NCBI GenBank assembly: GCA_027886175.1
Contig: JAJNNQ010000009.1
Coordinates: forward strand, 17,209,501 to 17,273,500
Direction: 5' to 3'
Length of the DNA stretch: 64,000 nt
DNA from: Phylloscopus collybita
Lineage: Eukaryota; Chordata; Aves; Passeriformes; Phylloscopidae
Shown here in pieces: positions 13,901 through 26,094 of this stretch. A model generated the notes under the pieces. It was not told the DNA's origin and did no database searches. It saw only the letters and a list, made by a program, of their open reading frames with translations. Position numbers and translations under genes: made by a program. Within the stretch, counting starts at the first letter, position 1. Every line of letters starts with the position of its first letter.

Positions 13901-15380
13901 TAACAAACTGTGGTATTGCTAAGTTGTTTCTGACAATGTTGTTTTAATCTATTTTAGGTAGTAATATTACTGTGACTATAATGATCTGGGATAGATTTTT
14001 TTTTTAATCTCTTATAATTGGAAGGATGCAAAAACTTTCTGATTATAGAAGATTATAGAAATGGGTTTTGTAAATTAAACCTGAAAAAGTATTAATGTGT
14101 GCAGGACTGCTTGAAAAAACTGCTTGAAGAAATCAGAAGACCCACCTTTTTAGTCAGCCTGTTTTAACTTGGATATGTGGATATCATCTTCAGCAATCAG
14201 GTACAACTCCACCTATTCAGCTCTTGACTTCTCTGTTTGCCTCCATTACTAGCATGCATACTAACTACATGGCAGTATTTCTAAATACTAGAAAGACAAT
14301 TGAAAGAGACTCCCAGTTGGATTCTTGTTCATAGGTGTGATTGCTCTGGGTAAACAGCTTCCAGTCAATGCTACTCAAGACTAGCTGGCAAAGGTAGGAG
14401 TGAAAAGCTCTGTACACATGTAGGATTGCCTTAGTTTTAATGCCCTTGGTTGTATTGATTTCTGAAATGGCTATTCCTAGTTGTGATGTAATTCCTCTTT
14501 TGTATTTGGAAAATCATATACTACTGAGTACAAAACGAATGATTGTGACTTCCTTTCTAAGGAAGATAGTGTTGAGCTTTGTGGATCTTACACTAAGAAG
14601 AAATTTTTGTCCTTATAAAATTTTAATAAATCAATGAGCAGATGAAAGTCATGGGATTAACTCATAACTTGCAAATTTCTGTCTGACTGTTCCATGCTTG
14701 AATAAATGTTAATGATTTTTTTTGTCATTTGACTGATTCTTGAATCCTAATTTTCATCAAGGAAGGAAGAATCCATACATAACAGTGATCTAATGCAGAC
14801 AGGTAAATTCTAATTGTTTGCCTGTGTTGTCCCGATAAAGTAATGCTTTAAAAAATTATTTAGATCATCCATCTAAATAAAAAAAAAGAAATGGAGGTTG
14901 GCAAAATTATCATACTCACTGATAAATTGTCAAGCAAGGTCTATCCGTTTTCTCCCAAGATAGTGAATTTCACAGTTAACTTCTCTCTGCTTTCACTATA
15001 GTTGGTGAGAAAAAGAAGGGATTATTAAACAGGAATCAAAAATTCTCATTAAAATGGAAATATTTCATAGAGAACGAAGGCTGTTTGAAAAATCAGTTCC
15101 ATATGTAGTTCTTTTGTCTATGTACTGTAATTCTTTAAACTCATATTTTTCTATTATCGTTGATTAAACCTGTGGTAAAGAAGTATTTCTGAGTGCTAAG
15201 TATATATTGCAGAAATATAATAAAGAGGCAGAAAGTATTCTAAGTCAGGTATAGTATTTTGAATCATTATTATTAATTCTGAATGTTCTCACTTGAACTT
15301 TAAAGACAAATGTTTGAAGTGTTAGAGAACAGGTTAAGGATACATATTCTTTTCAGAAGAAGGCAGGTTTCTTTTCTTGA

Positions 15381-15610
15381 AAGAAGGCAGGTTTAGATTA
15401 GATATGAAGAAAAAAAAATGCTTCACTGTGAGAGCGGTGAAGCACTGGAACAGGTTGCCCAGACAAGCTGTGGATGCCCCATCCCTGGGGCCAGGTTGGA
15501 TGCGGCTTTGAGAAACCTGGTCTAGTGGAAGGTGTCCCTGCTTGTGGCAGGGGAGTTGGAGCTACATGACTTTTAAGATCCTTTCCAACCCAAACCATTC
15601 TGTGATTCTT
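15381..15610 (+). mobile_element. CR1 LINE, 3' end, 5'-truncated
   Basis: This is the 3' terminal part of a chicken-repeat-1 (CR1) non-LTR retrotransposon. Visible landmarks are 'cactggaacaggttgccca' near 15441, 'tgtggatgccccatccctgg' near 15470, 'acctggtctagtggaaggtg' near 15520, 'cctttccaacccaaaccatt' near 15580 and the tail 'tctgtgattctt' ending at 15610. These are hallmarks of the end of the last ORF and the 3' UTR of bird CR1. The copy is strongly 5'-truncated, as most CR1 copies are, with an internal deletion between 'ccctgg' and 'ggccaggttgg'. The start is placed where similarity begins. A 14-bp sequence at the truncation point is repeated just upstream (15357-15370 and 15381-15394). 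The copy cannot be autonomous. Confidence 0.93.
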
Positions 15611-18600
15611 CACAGGTGAAAAATAATTGGGAAGAACATTAGTCTGTTTAATTTTAAGTTTAATGACATTAATATCCACCAAGACATTCAATATCTCACA
15701 AATTATCTAGATCATAATCTGCTTACACTTGCTGCTGTATTTTGTTCTTTAATGAAACCAGCCAGCTTTAACAGCAGAAAACATACAGTCAAGTAAATGA
15801 TGACTGAAGTGTCCGGTAGCTTTTTCTTTAAACTGTGATTTCAGTTTTAATTTTTTAAAACTTTTTATGTGGAAGATTAAAGCACATTTTTCGGTGTATC
15901 ATTTAAATCAGTCATGACTAAGTTGATAACAGTGGGCAGTGTGTTTGAATATTTCATCACAAAGTGATGGAGCATCTTCTCTTGCTTGTTAGAGTGCTTG
16001 TACTCACCAGTCCATTCTGTTCTCTTATTTGACATGACCTGAATAAAGAATGACCAAAAAGTTCAGCAAGGACAGAATAAAGAAGATATATCAATAGAGG
16101 AAAAAATATTTAATGTCCTGATGATATTATTTCCTTAATTCATTCAGTGATATGGAAATAGTTTTCTGAGTTATTCAAAGCCATGTAATGATGTTTGGCT
16201 TGCACAAATATAATTTAGTAAAGCAAAGCAAATATTTCTTCTTGTAAACAGAAACTAAATATAGTTAAAATTGATTTTTTCCCTGTAAATTATGGAGTTC
16301 ACTCTTCAACTTAATTTTTTTTTTTGCACTCCAATCTCTTGTCAGACTAGGCAAGCAACTTTCTGTTCTTCATGATTCTCTTGAGATCAAAAATTTGTTT
16401 GGAAACCTTAAAGACATTCAGAAATGTAAGCTTTTTTCTCTAAGTACTGTAAATCAGCTAGAACACCATTTTGTCTATAGGCCATTAGAATCAGTACAAC
16501 AGTGTTACTCCCTGACTTACTGCTGTACTGAAATGTTTAGACTGTTCCTTGGGACAGCCTCAACAAGCTGAAATTATCCAGTGACAGTGCATCCTCTACT
16601 TGACATGCTTTTCCTACTGGCAGCATCCCTTTCCGAGGGACCCTGTTTGCTGCACCTTTATACCCCTTCTGTGAGACTCTAAAGCCCAGGTCAGCTTAAT
16701 GTGATAATGGCTTTTATCAGATCAGTGAAAACTCTGCAGAGTTCAGATTTTCCTTTATGTTTTAGGATCTGGAGAACAAAAATCACAAAATGCTCTGTGG
16801 TGTGTCAATACCTGCCAACAGTCAGGAGATCTGTGGGTGTGGGAATAGCAACTGGTAATCCAAGAGGGAATACCTAGCTGTGGCTGGGAGTACCTGTACT
16901 GTCTGCAGCTGATACTGTTAAATGAGAATTTCTTTTGTTTGTCCTATATATCTTAACAGTAGCTGGTAAGAAGATGAACAGATTCCAAATCAAACAGCAA
17001 ATCAATGCAATTGTTCAGTTGGGACGTAGTGACCTGTTTTTCAGATGTCAGAGGAGATGGCATCCAAAGTAAGTTCCCTTTGTCCTACCCTGAAGTCACC
17101 CTGTTGACTCACTTTGCTGGGCAAGGGAGAGATAGAGCCAAACGCATCACCCTTAGCGGCCACACAGAAAAAGAGCAGATGCTGAAATGTTTTACTGCCT
17201 TATGTTGTCACAGACTGTCATCAGTGGATTTAACTCTCTTAACTGGTGATGTTGTATACATATAATGCCTAAAAGCCACAAAGAAAGAAATTGAAGTGAA
17301 TATGTTGCTTGTCAGCCTGCAATTTGTCTGTATTGGCATTTCACCATAGATCTTTCATCAGATACATTCAGTTTAGAAAATGAGACTATTTATCTTTGTG
17401 TTCACTCACAAAATATGGAGCGATAAATAGTATGAAACTGTTCTAGGTTTATGCTTCTGCTTACAGTAGTATGAATATTGTAGTATATTAATTCTAGTAA
17501 AGAATATTCAACATAAACCAGCATTTATGTGACACAGTTTTCTAAGAAAAGAATAAGAAGTTCAGTGAGCATTGGCAATAAGACCTGGCTCTTGTGAAGT
17601 CGTGTCTTGAAGCACCTCTGTGGATGTGTGTTCACGCTCAAACAGTACCAACAAATAGGCATGAGGGGCTGTACTTGTAGGATAATCAAAAGTGTTAATG
17701 AATGTGAGTTCAAATTTATTATTTTTCATAAATTGGGACATTAGCACAAACTATCCTCTATTCTGCTGCACATTCTCAGAAATTAGGGGGAAGAGAAAAA
17801 TTTCACACCTCCTTGGTTACACATGTTCTAGCTGGGCAATAGTTAAAGAACTTTCAAAGGAAACTAAACAGACTGGTAAACATGCACTGAAGGGCACTGC
17901 ATAGGTGTTTTTTGAAATTGTGATGAAAAGGTTTATGAGATAAACTACATTTATAAAAGTGAGGTACCGCAGTTGTGTAGATTAAGGACTGTTTAAATAA
18001 TTCAGAAAATAGTCAAAATGAATAATTTTCTGCAAACAGAACACTTCAGAATTCACCTGACTCTTTAAGAGGACTTTAAAGTGATAATTAAGTGTTTGAG
18101 AGGAGCTGTAATACTTGTGGGATTATCTCACACATGAAGAGAGTTCTATTTACTCTACATCAGTCAAATAGGCATAATTTTGAAATTTAAGGAAGTTATT
18201 AGAGAAAGGTGATGATTGCCAAGGCTCCTCAACATGCCATCAAGAGAAATATTCAAGATATCATGTAATATCATTAGATTTCAGTAGAAAGTAGAGTGAT
18301 ACAGAGGAGTAACCTCTACCAAAGGGGATGAGGTTTGGCCATGCACTGTAATGAAAATAACTGTCCAAAATTAAAAATGCCATCTATTTGTGGAGTTTTC
18401 TTCCTGACTATGTTTGCATGGCATAACACAAGAGCTGCAGAGAGAGTCTGCAGTTGGACTTGAGCATTCTGTCAAGGACTGTGAAAGCAATATATCTGTG
18501 TTAGTGTGGCACTATCAAGGTTAATGAGTGCTTCTCAGCACACAGGGTAAGATTAAGTGCAGTTATAAACACAGGAGTATTGTGTTCTGTGTCTGTGCTG

Positions 18601-19911
18601 GCCAGATATTTTTGCAATGCTCTGGACTGAATTCTACAGATGTGCATCTTGTAAGAGACATGCAGTGTCCTCAGCAGTGACTGGCTGCTGTAGTGTGTGG
18701 TTATGCATGGAATCCATAGGAATAATGAGACTATTTTTGTGAACATACAAAAATAATCAATGTATTTCTAGCATTTGCAACTAGCGTTTCAAGTTAATCC
18801 AGAGAAGTATATTCTAACTTCATTGATTTAATGAGAAATCCAATGTATTATATATTCTGTAAGTGTTCTGTCCTGTTCTAAGCAGTATGAGATGCTTCAG
18901 AACACTATTCTAATGGCTGATTATTTTTTATTTAGAATTTAAAAAGTCTGTTTGCATATAACTTGATTTCTGAGTGTTTTGATCTGTTTGTCCAGGATGT
19001 CCAGAATTTTTACACAGAATACAGATATGTCTGAATCCCTGCTGTTCATGATGTCAACTGGTAATGTGAAGTGCATGAGGAAATGGCATTAAATGAAATA
19101 AAACCTGAATTTTTGACTGGAAAATTGCTTTATTTCCTCATCTCTGTGCTGTTCCTGTCTGAAACAGCAGCTCAGCAGCTTACATTTGACAGCCACAATT
19201 ATGAAATTGGCATGCCAAAGAGAGTTTTTTTGTTTCAAAGAGTTAAATACCAGTTAGTGTTAGAACTACATTATTGCACCTCTCCCCAAAAAGAAACATT
19301 GCATTTCCCCAAAGAAACACATTGGTAAAGAAACAATGAAAAAGTTAAATTTAAAATATATTTCAATCACGGTGATTTCTCATGGCTTTTGTATGTTTCA
19401 ACTTCAATTTCTAAGAAGCACATACAGATTGTTTTTTCCTGGGCTGATTTGTAGCACAGGAAAAGGGCTATAAGACTAATTGCCCATCAATGGGAATTTG
19501 TACATTACATCTGGATTTGTCTTTCATAAAGTGAATAAACATAGAAATTTTCCAAAACACTAAGTACCACATAACTTACAAAATAAAAGATGTGTAGATC
19601 AGAATTTAAGTAAACTACACATTTTTTGTTGGATGGATCTGACAAGATGTGTGGTTAACAACATGTAGTCAGTGGTAATAGAAATAAAAACATGTTTAGT
19701 CATCTTCCTAGGCCTAATTAGGGGATGAACACCTGAGAGAAAAGAAAAACATAGTCTGGAATGCAATTATATGGGAAATTTATGTCTGACTGCAAAGCTT
19801 TGTATGTTTGTATGCAGTTTGTAGGATTAAAGTTGAAAGAGAAATATTTCTGTATTCTTTATCCTGATTCATCCTTGCTAATATTTTTTTTTCTTTTTCT
19901 TTTCTCTGCAG

Positions 19912-20009
19912 TTGCATGATAAAATAATTTTTCAAAATGGACTTGGATTTAATCCTCTGTATCTGCATCTTGCCTTCTGCATTTTGGCAGATTTGAAAAC
20001 CACAGCCAG
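19912..20009 (+). other. Candidate internal exon, unassigned
   Basis: A 98-bp segment with strong splice-like borders. Upstream is a long T/C tract ending 'ttttcttttctctgcag' at 19911, and downstream the donor is 'CCAG|gtatga' with GT at 20010. Frame 1 of the segment is open throughout (32 codons plus 2 bases), while the other two frames contain stops. An ATG inside, in another frame, opens a short hydrophobic peptide that ends at a TGA before the donor. I do not recognise the encoded peptide. An open frame of 32 codons has roughly a one-in-five chance of occurring at random, so the splice signals carry most of the weight. It could equally be a non-coding RNA exon or a chance pair. Confidence 0.2.
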
Positions 20010-23000
20010 GTATGAATTTCTCTTTGAAATATCTCTTTGTTCATATTGCCAATTCATTTGCAGGACCCTTGTGTAGTAGTTTTCACTGGTGCATATGAGA
20101 TCTTATGATGAAGTTTAAATATTTATCAGCACTAGTTATCTAGGTGTAATGGTAGAGCTTTTGCTAGTATTTTTCTCATATACAGAGGGAAGTTTGGGAT
20201 TATTGACTAGTATATCAGTAGTGTTAGTGCTAATATCAGGCTGTGTCAGGTAGCCTTCTTTCACTGTACCCAGAAATACACAACAGAGATGTTTGGTAAT
20301 CACAGCCTTGGCAGTTAGGTAACCAAACAATGTGGTGTTTTCTGATGCCACAGAGTGTTTCACTAATTAAGTAAACATTGCTCTGCACTGTTATTGTGTG
20401 ATGGTGCATTTAGATTTGTAATTTCTTTCCCTTAACCTGCTGCATGATACCTTATTGCTGCATAATATCACCTAAATCATGCAACTACAATTGTATGATT
20501 TTATCAGGTCATTGTCCTCAGAAATCAAAGTATAGCTAATGTGTATTCATGCAGAATTTGGTTGAGTGGGAGTGCTCATGTCTTGCTAGAGATGGGTAAC
20601 ACACTGTATTCTCACACACTCAAAACAGGAAGGCCTCATAGAGGAATTTAGGGAGACTAGTAGTCAATTCCCTTTCCTTTTCCTCCTTGTTTCCTTCTTT
20701 CTTTTATTTTTTTTTTAATCAGTAAAACATTGGTTTTTGCTGTTAGCAGGTGATGGAGTGAAATCAGAATCCTGCTGAATAAAAACCAAAATGTGACATT
20801 GGAATAAGAAACCAGAAAACCTATGGTAATGAAAAGTCAAAAAACATGAGCCAGGGAGATTTAACAAGCTATCACAATGGTAGGGGTTAGGCCAATGTAG
20901 TCTGTAAATACCAATCTCAAAGTAAATTTTTCTGTCAGTTTGAAAAATCATATATTTAAAAAAAAAACTTCTACAGTTGATGCTGACTGTTATTCTGTGG
21001 TGGTACAGGGGGGGGAAAAGGCAGAAAAATGAAAATCTTCTACTTTTATGTTAAGCATAGATTCTGATATCATCAAACAGGTCATGCTGGGATGAAGTGT
21101 ATTGAAGTAAATGCCATGAGGTATTTTGAAAAAGATGCATTTACATCAGAATAAGACTTGCTATTCAAAATTGTCTTTGCAGTACCTGTAAGATGGCTTA
21201 AACACTGATGTTGAATTTGTGGTGTAAAGATCTTATATATAATTTTAGACTTTTAATGATCAGCAAGCAGCTGATAGATCATTCCGAATGATATTGTGCA
21301 TGGTGGTGACTGAAACCACTGTAACCCTCTGACAAAGCAAAATGATTCAGTTGTGCTTGTTCTGTGTACATGGGGATCCCCTACAAATCAGCTTGCCCTC
21401 ATAGAATCAAGTTGTGAGGCAATTAATAAGTATGAATCCAAACTGACTAATGATATCAGTCTAAGTAAAGTAGAACTGTAAAAGCATCATCATCCCCACA
21501 GTCCTCTTGTTTATCTATGTGGAGATGATCGTGTAATATACATGATTTCTAAAGCAAAGCAGAAATTAAAATCCCTCAATACTCACACCACTGTTTAGAA
21601 AGAAAAGAAACCTCAAAAAACCCTCCATAAAACCAGCACTCTCTGTTCATAAAAAGCTGAAAAGGTTAAAAAAAGTAAGTTAAGGACATTGAGCATTGCA
21701 CTCGCAGGCTGGTGGTAACAATTTATGACTTATGTAACATGTACAGCAGGGTACAGCAGCTTCTGTGTTGAAGTACTAACACATTGTATTCACTCTGATG
21801 AAGGAGTGAGAAAATGTAATGGCATTTAATCTTTGACTTTCACTGGACTCTGGAACAGAACCATTTTTACTAATTCTACATTGCCTATGCTTGCAAACTG
21901 AGAAAAATGCAGTAGCAGACTAAAAGCACACCAAATAGCTTGATGAAATTGTTCTCTCTGTGCAGAGTAGTGCCAGTGCCAATGTGGTTATTATGTACAT
22001 AGTTATCAGTCCTACCTTCCTTTTCCTGTGTTCTTATTCTTTTTATTTCTGCTAAAAAATTATCCATTTGACAACTTCTTGATTTCTAAGTCGGAACTCT
22101 ACATCTCTATCACAGCTGCTTTTAAATATTTAGAAATTGATCTGGTGTTTCTATAAATTGTAAAAAAGATGGAACCAAAAATCTTTTTACCAAAGCCCTG
22201 TGAATCTGATCTTTATGCCTGGGTAAATTTTGAAATGTAATAAAGTCCTAAATTTCCTAAGGCTGCATCATACAAGCCCCTTGGTTTCGTGTGAGAGCCT
22301 AAGATCTTTAACACCTGGGCTCTGAAAACTTAAAAAAATATTAGCAGAATGTGACAAAGAGATTCATATTCAAGGTATCTGAATTTTTAATCCATCTTCA
22401 AGTTTAGTAGGAACAGCAACCTACTTGCTTTAGTAAGAATATTTATTTGACTAAAACTGGGCACACTGGGTAAAGCTGTATTAAAGATAGAGTTGCAATT
22501 TACATGTGGAATCCATTATGGTGACATAATACTTATTTACTGTTTGAGGTCATCATACAATTCTAAAAAACAAAGCAATATAAATAAAATCTTTAGAGCT
22601 TAATGGGTAATGGAACATCTAATTTACTGACTGTTGTCACAGGGTAATACGATAAATCTTTACACTTCAATTTAATTTAGGACACAGAAGAAATCCATTT
22701 ACAAGCACTTAAGCTGTGCTAGGATGTTGGTTGTACTTGCTTGGTGATTTCCTTAGGATTTACCACAGTGGCCTGAGTTATAGAAATACTATTTCAAGTT
22801 AAGGGAAAAACTGACCTAGGTTCAAGCTGAAAACAAATGTTCTGACAACTCAAGTTTAACTCATCTGTCAGTATCTCCAAGTTCTTTGCAAGAAACAAAA
22901 CAAAGTTTTTTTATTGTTGTGTTGGTTCTCAATCTTCAATAGATACATGTATACTGGGAGTACGAGAAAGAAGCTTGAGGAAGAATGGGGAAAAAACCCT

Positions 23001-23179
23001 AAATGAGAGACTGACTAGCAAAAATGGAATCTGAATTTTAACTGTGAGTAATGGAAACAGGCTGCTTCCTGAATGGAAATTCTATACCAAGGAATAATTC
23101 TGTCTACATGGAGATCAAAAGGCTGTTGACAATAGTGGCCTCACACATTAAGTATGATAGGACAGGTATAGTGAACAAT

Positions 23180-23184
23180 TATTG
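23180..23184. repeat. Target site duplication, left copy (TATTG)
   Basis: Five bases directly before the LTR start that are repeated exactly after its end. They fix the LTR borders at 23185 and 23780. Confidence 0.88.
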
Positions 23185-23780
23185 TGTGCTGGTTTGAAAG
23201 CAAAACGAGTGAGACTCACAGTCAGAGATACAATTTAATAGGAGAAGAGAGGAAAAAAAGGTAAAAGAAAATAAATGGAACAATACAACCTGACACCCTG
23301 TTGGTTAGGGTGTTTGAAGCAGTCCAAAAGTAAGTCCTCCTGGAATGGCAGATGTGGTTTTGTTGGAGTAGAGATGATCCTGAGAGAGAAGGGTCCAGTC
23401 TTCCTCCAGGAATCCAGTGGAACCAGATGAAATGTTCTTGTCAAAGCAGTGATTCCACCTGGTAGCTCTTGTCTCCTCTGGGAGTCCAGTGGATAAAAGC
23501 TGCCTGTGATATCTCAAACCCTGGATTATATCCAGGTGGGAATGCTTGGCTCCTCCCCCTGGGTGGAGCATCTCACAATGGGATGATCTCATGCAGTGGG
23601 TCCTTGATGGCCCATTGCACAGAGATAACTCCCGGAGGAAGTTATCTATGAGTCATGTGGCAAGGCATTGTTAGGCTCGTTAACAGAAGATAAGGAAAAC
23701 ACTGCCCCACCTTGGCTCTAATGGGTCATGGGGATAGAATACATACCTTGGGCACAATTTTTACATTGTAACCTAGGACA
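23185..23780 (-). mobile_element. Solo LTR of avian endogenous retrovirus (ERVL-like)
   Basis: A complete LTR of 596 bp. On the plus strand it begins 'tgtgctggtttgaaagc' and ends 'aacctaggaca', giving the terminal TG...CA expected of retroviral LTRs. It is flanked by a perfect 5-bp target duplication, TATTG at 23180-23184 and again at 23781-23785. A 5-bp duplication fits ERVL-like elements. The sense strand is minus: read that way there is a TATA-like 'gatataatcc' (reverse complement of the sequence near 23524-23535) and an 'attaaa' polyadenylation signal close to the 3' end (reverse complement near 23230-23240). No internal retroviral sequence lies on either side, so the provirus was probably lost by recombination between its two LTRs. 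Open frames across it (23305-23592 minus, 23469-23651 plus) are chance frames. Confidence 0.9.
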
Positions 23781-23785
23781 TATTG
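23781..23785. repeat. Target site duplication, right copy (TATTG)
   Basis: Exact copy of 23180-23184, directly after the LTR end. A perfect duplication suggests an insertion that is not extremely old. Confidence 0.88.
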
Positions 23786-25009
23786 CTATTTGGATTAGAT
23801 AAGAAATACCAAATTTACTTCAAGGAAATTGTCCAAAGGCCTCTTGCAGTTAGAAGCTGTTATCTAGTAAATCAAATAGAAAAAGATGACAGGTGGTTTG
23901 CCATAGTTGAAAAACATAAGAAGTAGCTACCCTTTTTACTGCACATATGAATAGATTACAAAATGCAATTTAATTCAGATTGGTAACTAGGAAGGATGCA
24001 CAACCAGTCTTCATAGTGGAAAAAGACATCTGTCTTATCCATCATTCATTGTGGACTAACAGCGTTTTGTCGCACTGTGCATGATCAGTACATCCTCATT
24101 TTCCAAAAGTAGGAAAACTTCCAGAGGCTTTGTTTTGGCTTTGTATTTATTCATGAATCCTACCACCATTGCTTGCTACCTCTGAGATACTGCATAAGCA
24201 TTAATTAATTATTCCTTGCCATAAGTCTGTGAAATAGATCGTTATTTTCAACATTGCCAATACCATCATTTTTGCCATGGGTGAAATTTAAAAAGAGAAA
24301 TTTTTAAAGGAAATAATTACATTTTTGGTTGTTTTTCTGCTCAAATTATTTTCTGTGGACTGGTTTGAGTTAAACAGCAGTGGTAAAATTCCCGTTTCTC
24401 TTCTGTAAGAGATCTGCCGGGGATAAGGATAATGTGAGAATGTGAAGAACATAATTTTTTCCACTGCATGATAGCTCATGACATTATCAGGCAGGTTATT
24501 ATTATAGAGAGGAAGTCATTGCTTGTGTCAGAGGCATGCTTTGTAACAAGCAGTCACAGTCAACATGAAACGTCCATTTAATATTTTTGAAGTCATGGCC
24601 AGCTTTTGGAAATGAAGCTCATAAAACTCCTTGGGACATTGAGAATTTGTTACCGACCCTCCCAAGCTGCATCAAACAATTCCATTGACTCCTGGTAGAG
24701 CATGGCACTCAGATTTTTTGCCTCAGCTACTTTTACCTGCTCCTACAAGTCTAGTGTTCCAAGCTAGTATATCTGACAAACTTAAAATGCGAAGACCCTT
24801 TCTCTTTTCAGAAGAGAAATGATTAATTTATAATTCAAAATACAGAGACCAAAAATTGTAGTTGAAGATCTGTATTAAATCACCCACAGATGAAATACAA
24901 GCAGTGGACTCTGAAATGATTGTCCACTGTCTGAATTTTAAATGTTCTTGTTTGTTTGGGAGGATTTTATGGGAATTTTTAATAGAATTTGGATGGCTGA
25001 CAATCAAAA

Positions 25010-25025
25010 TTTTTTTTTTTTTTTT
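25010..25025. repeat. Poly-T run (16 bp)
   Basis: An uninterrupted run of 16 T. On the minus strand this is a poly-A run, but nothing resembling a retroposon body is recognised next to it. Confidence 0.9.
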
Positions 25026-26080
25026 AAAATTCTTGCATAGGAAATTACCTCAATGCATTGAATGCTCTGCTCTACATAGCTTATTTGGTTAGTTTAACTG
25101 TAAAGAGGAGAAAATATTTTGGTTTTGCTGTAGCTATCAAACAGAAATGAAAGATGGAAAAGGCATATTCGGTCACCTTGAGGCCAAATTCACAGGTGCT
25201 GGAAGCTGGTATAATTCCACTGACGTCAATTCCCATTCTTTTCACTTGGAACTGCAGATGCTCAGCACCTCTGAAATCCTTGACATGTATTCAGATTGTT
25301 CTTTTTATTACAACACGGTTTTTAGTGCACAGCCACCTACACTTTTGCTCATTAATATGGTGACGTATTGACTAATGAAAACATTTCTGTACTACTGTAT
25401 GCTTTTCACCTCTAGCATATTTAGCAAATTTAGTCTTTGGCAACTAAATGCAGGTAGAATGATGCTTTCACCTTTTACTCTAGAAAGCCAGGAGTCAAAA
25501 CAGCAAAATCTGCTAATGCATTTACAGAGGTGTAAATTACCAACTTGGTTTCAAGTCTGGAGTGTTTTGATTGTGAAGGAATGAAGTGAAAATGTGGCAG
25601 AAAAGAAAAATGCTTTGCAGAAGCCATCAATAAGTAATGACTTTTTAAACAAAAATTCCAGTTCGTTTGGATTTGTTACTACTGAGATATACTTCAAAGA
25701 ACATTCTAAGGAGAAAGTATAAAAATAAGTGCTGACAGATTTTTATATATTATATATGGAAATTATAATTTAAATAAAATTAATAAATTATAAATTGATC
25801 TATTTATCATTTTTTCCAATTGTTCAATTTTTTTCATTTTTCTGACTTTTCATCTAGAAGATTTATGAAAGGGTGGGAAGTCAGAGTAGTATAGGGTAGA
25901 ATTAAGCAGTCAGAAAGAGATATTTTAGAAAATGTTAAATGTATTTTAAATAACTAGCAAGTGGGATCGTTTTTGGGGTTAGAGTTGCTGCTTAGAATCA
26001 TAGCACAGCAGTAACTTAGACAGTGAGATGGAGAAACCACTTACACTTGTGTCTGCTCTGAGTTCCAAGGAAAAAATGTG

Positions 26081-26094
26081 GTTACTATAGCAAC
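26081..26094. promoter_or_regulatory. RFX/X-box-like palindromic site
   Basis: The sequence GTTACTATAGCAAC is close to the palindromic binding site of RFX transcription factors (two GTTRCC-type half sites facing each other, consensus close to GTTGCCATGGCAAC). The outer GTT and AAC of both half sites are present. The inner positions differ, with ACT and AGC in place of GCC and GGC. RFX sites act in cilia-gene and neural enhancers. No promoter or gene is visible nearby, so any role would be as a distal element. A single 14-bp match in 64 kb may be chance. Confidence 0.25.

Larger units (their letters stand above)
651..15380. other. Unique AT-rich non-coding DNA
   Basis: I see no supportable gene in this stretch. 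It holds a tetranucleotide microsatellite at 3461-3528, an A run at 4591-4603 and a T run at 4955-4967. Open frames are short (up to 114 codons at 5247-5591 minus), occur on both strands and have no recognisable domain. A block at 11640-11960 is rich in TAAT and ATTA cores and could be a conserved enhancer, but that can only be judged by cross-species alignment. The region may also hold very old repeats too diverged for me to recognise. Confidence 0.6.
15611..23184. other. Unique AT-rich non-coding DNA with weak exon candidates
   Basis: No gene is supported. An 11-base T run lies at 16315-16325, and a pyrimidine-rich tract ending in a T run lies at about 20660-20718. Three possible exons, flagged only by splice-like borders, lie at 16766-16854, 17045-17068 and 19912-20009. 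All other open frames are 85 codons or less and unrecognised. Confidence 0.55.
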
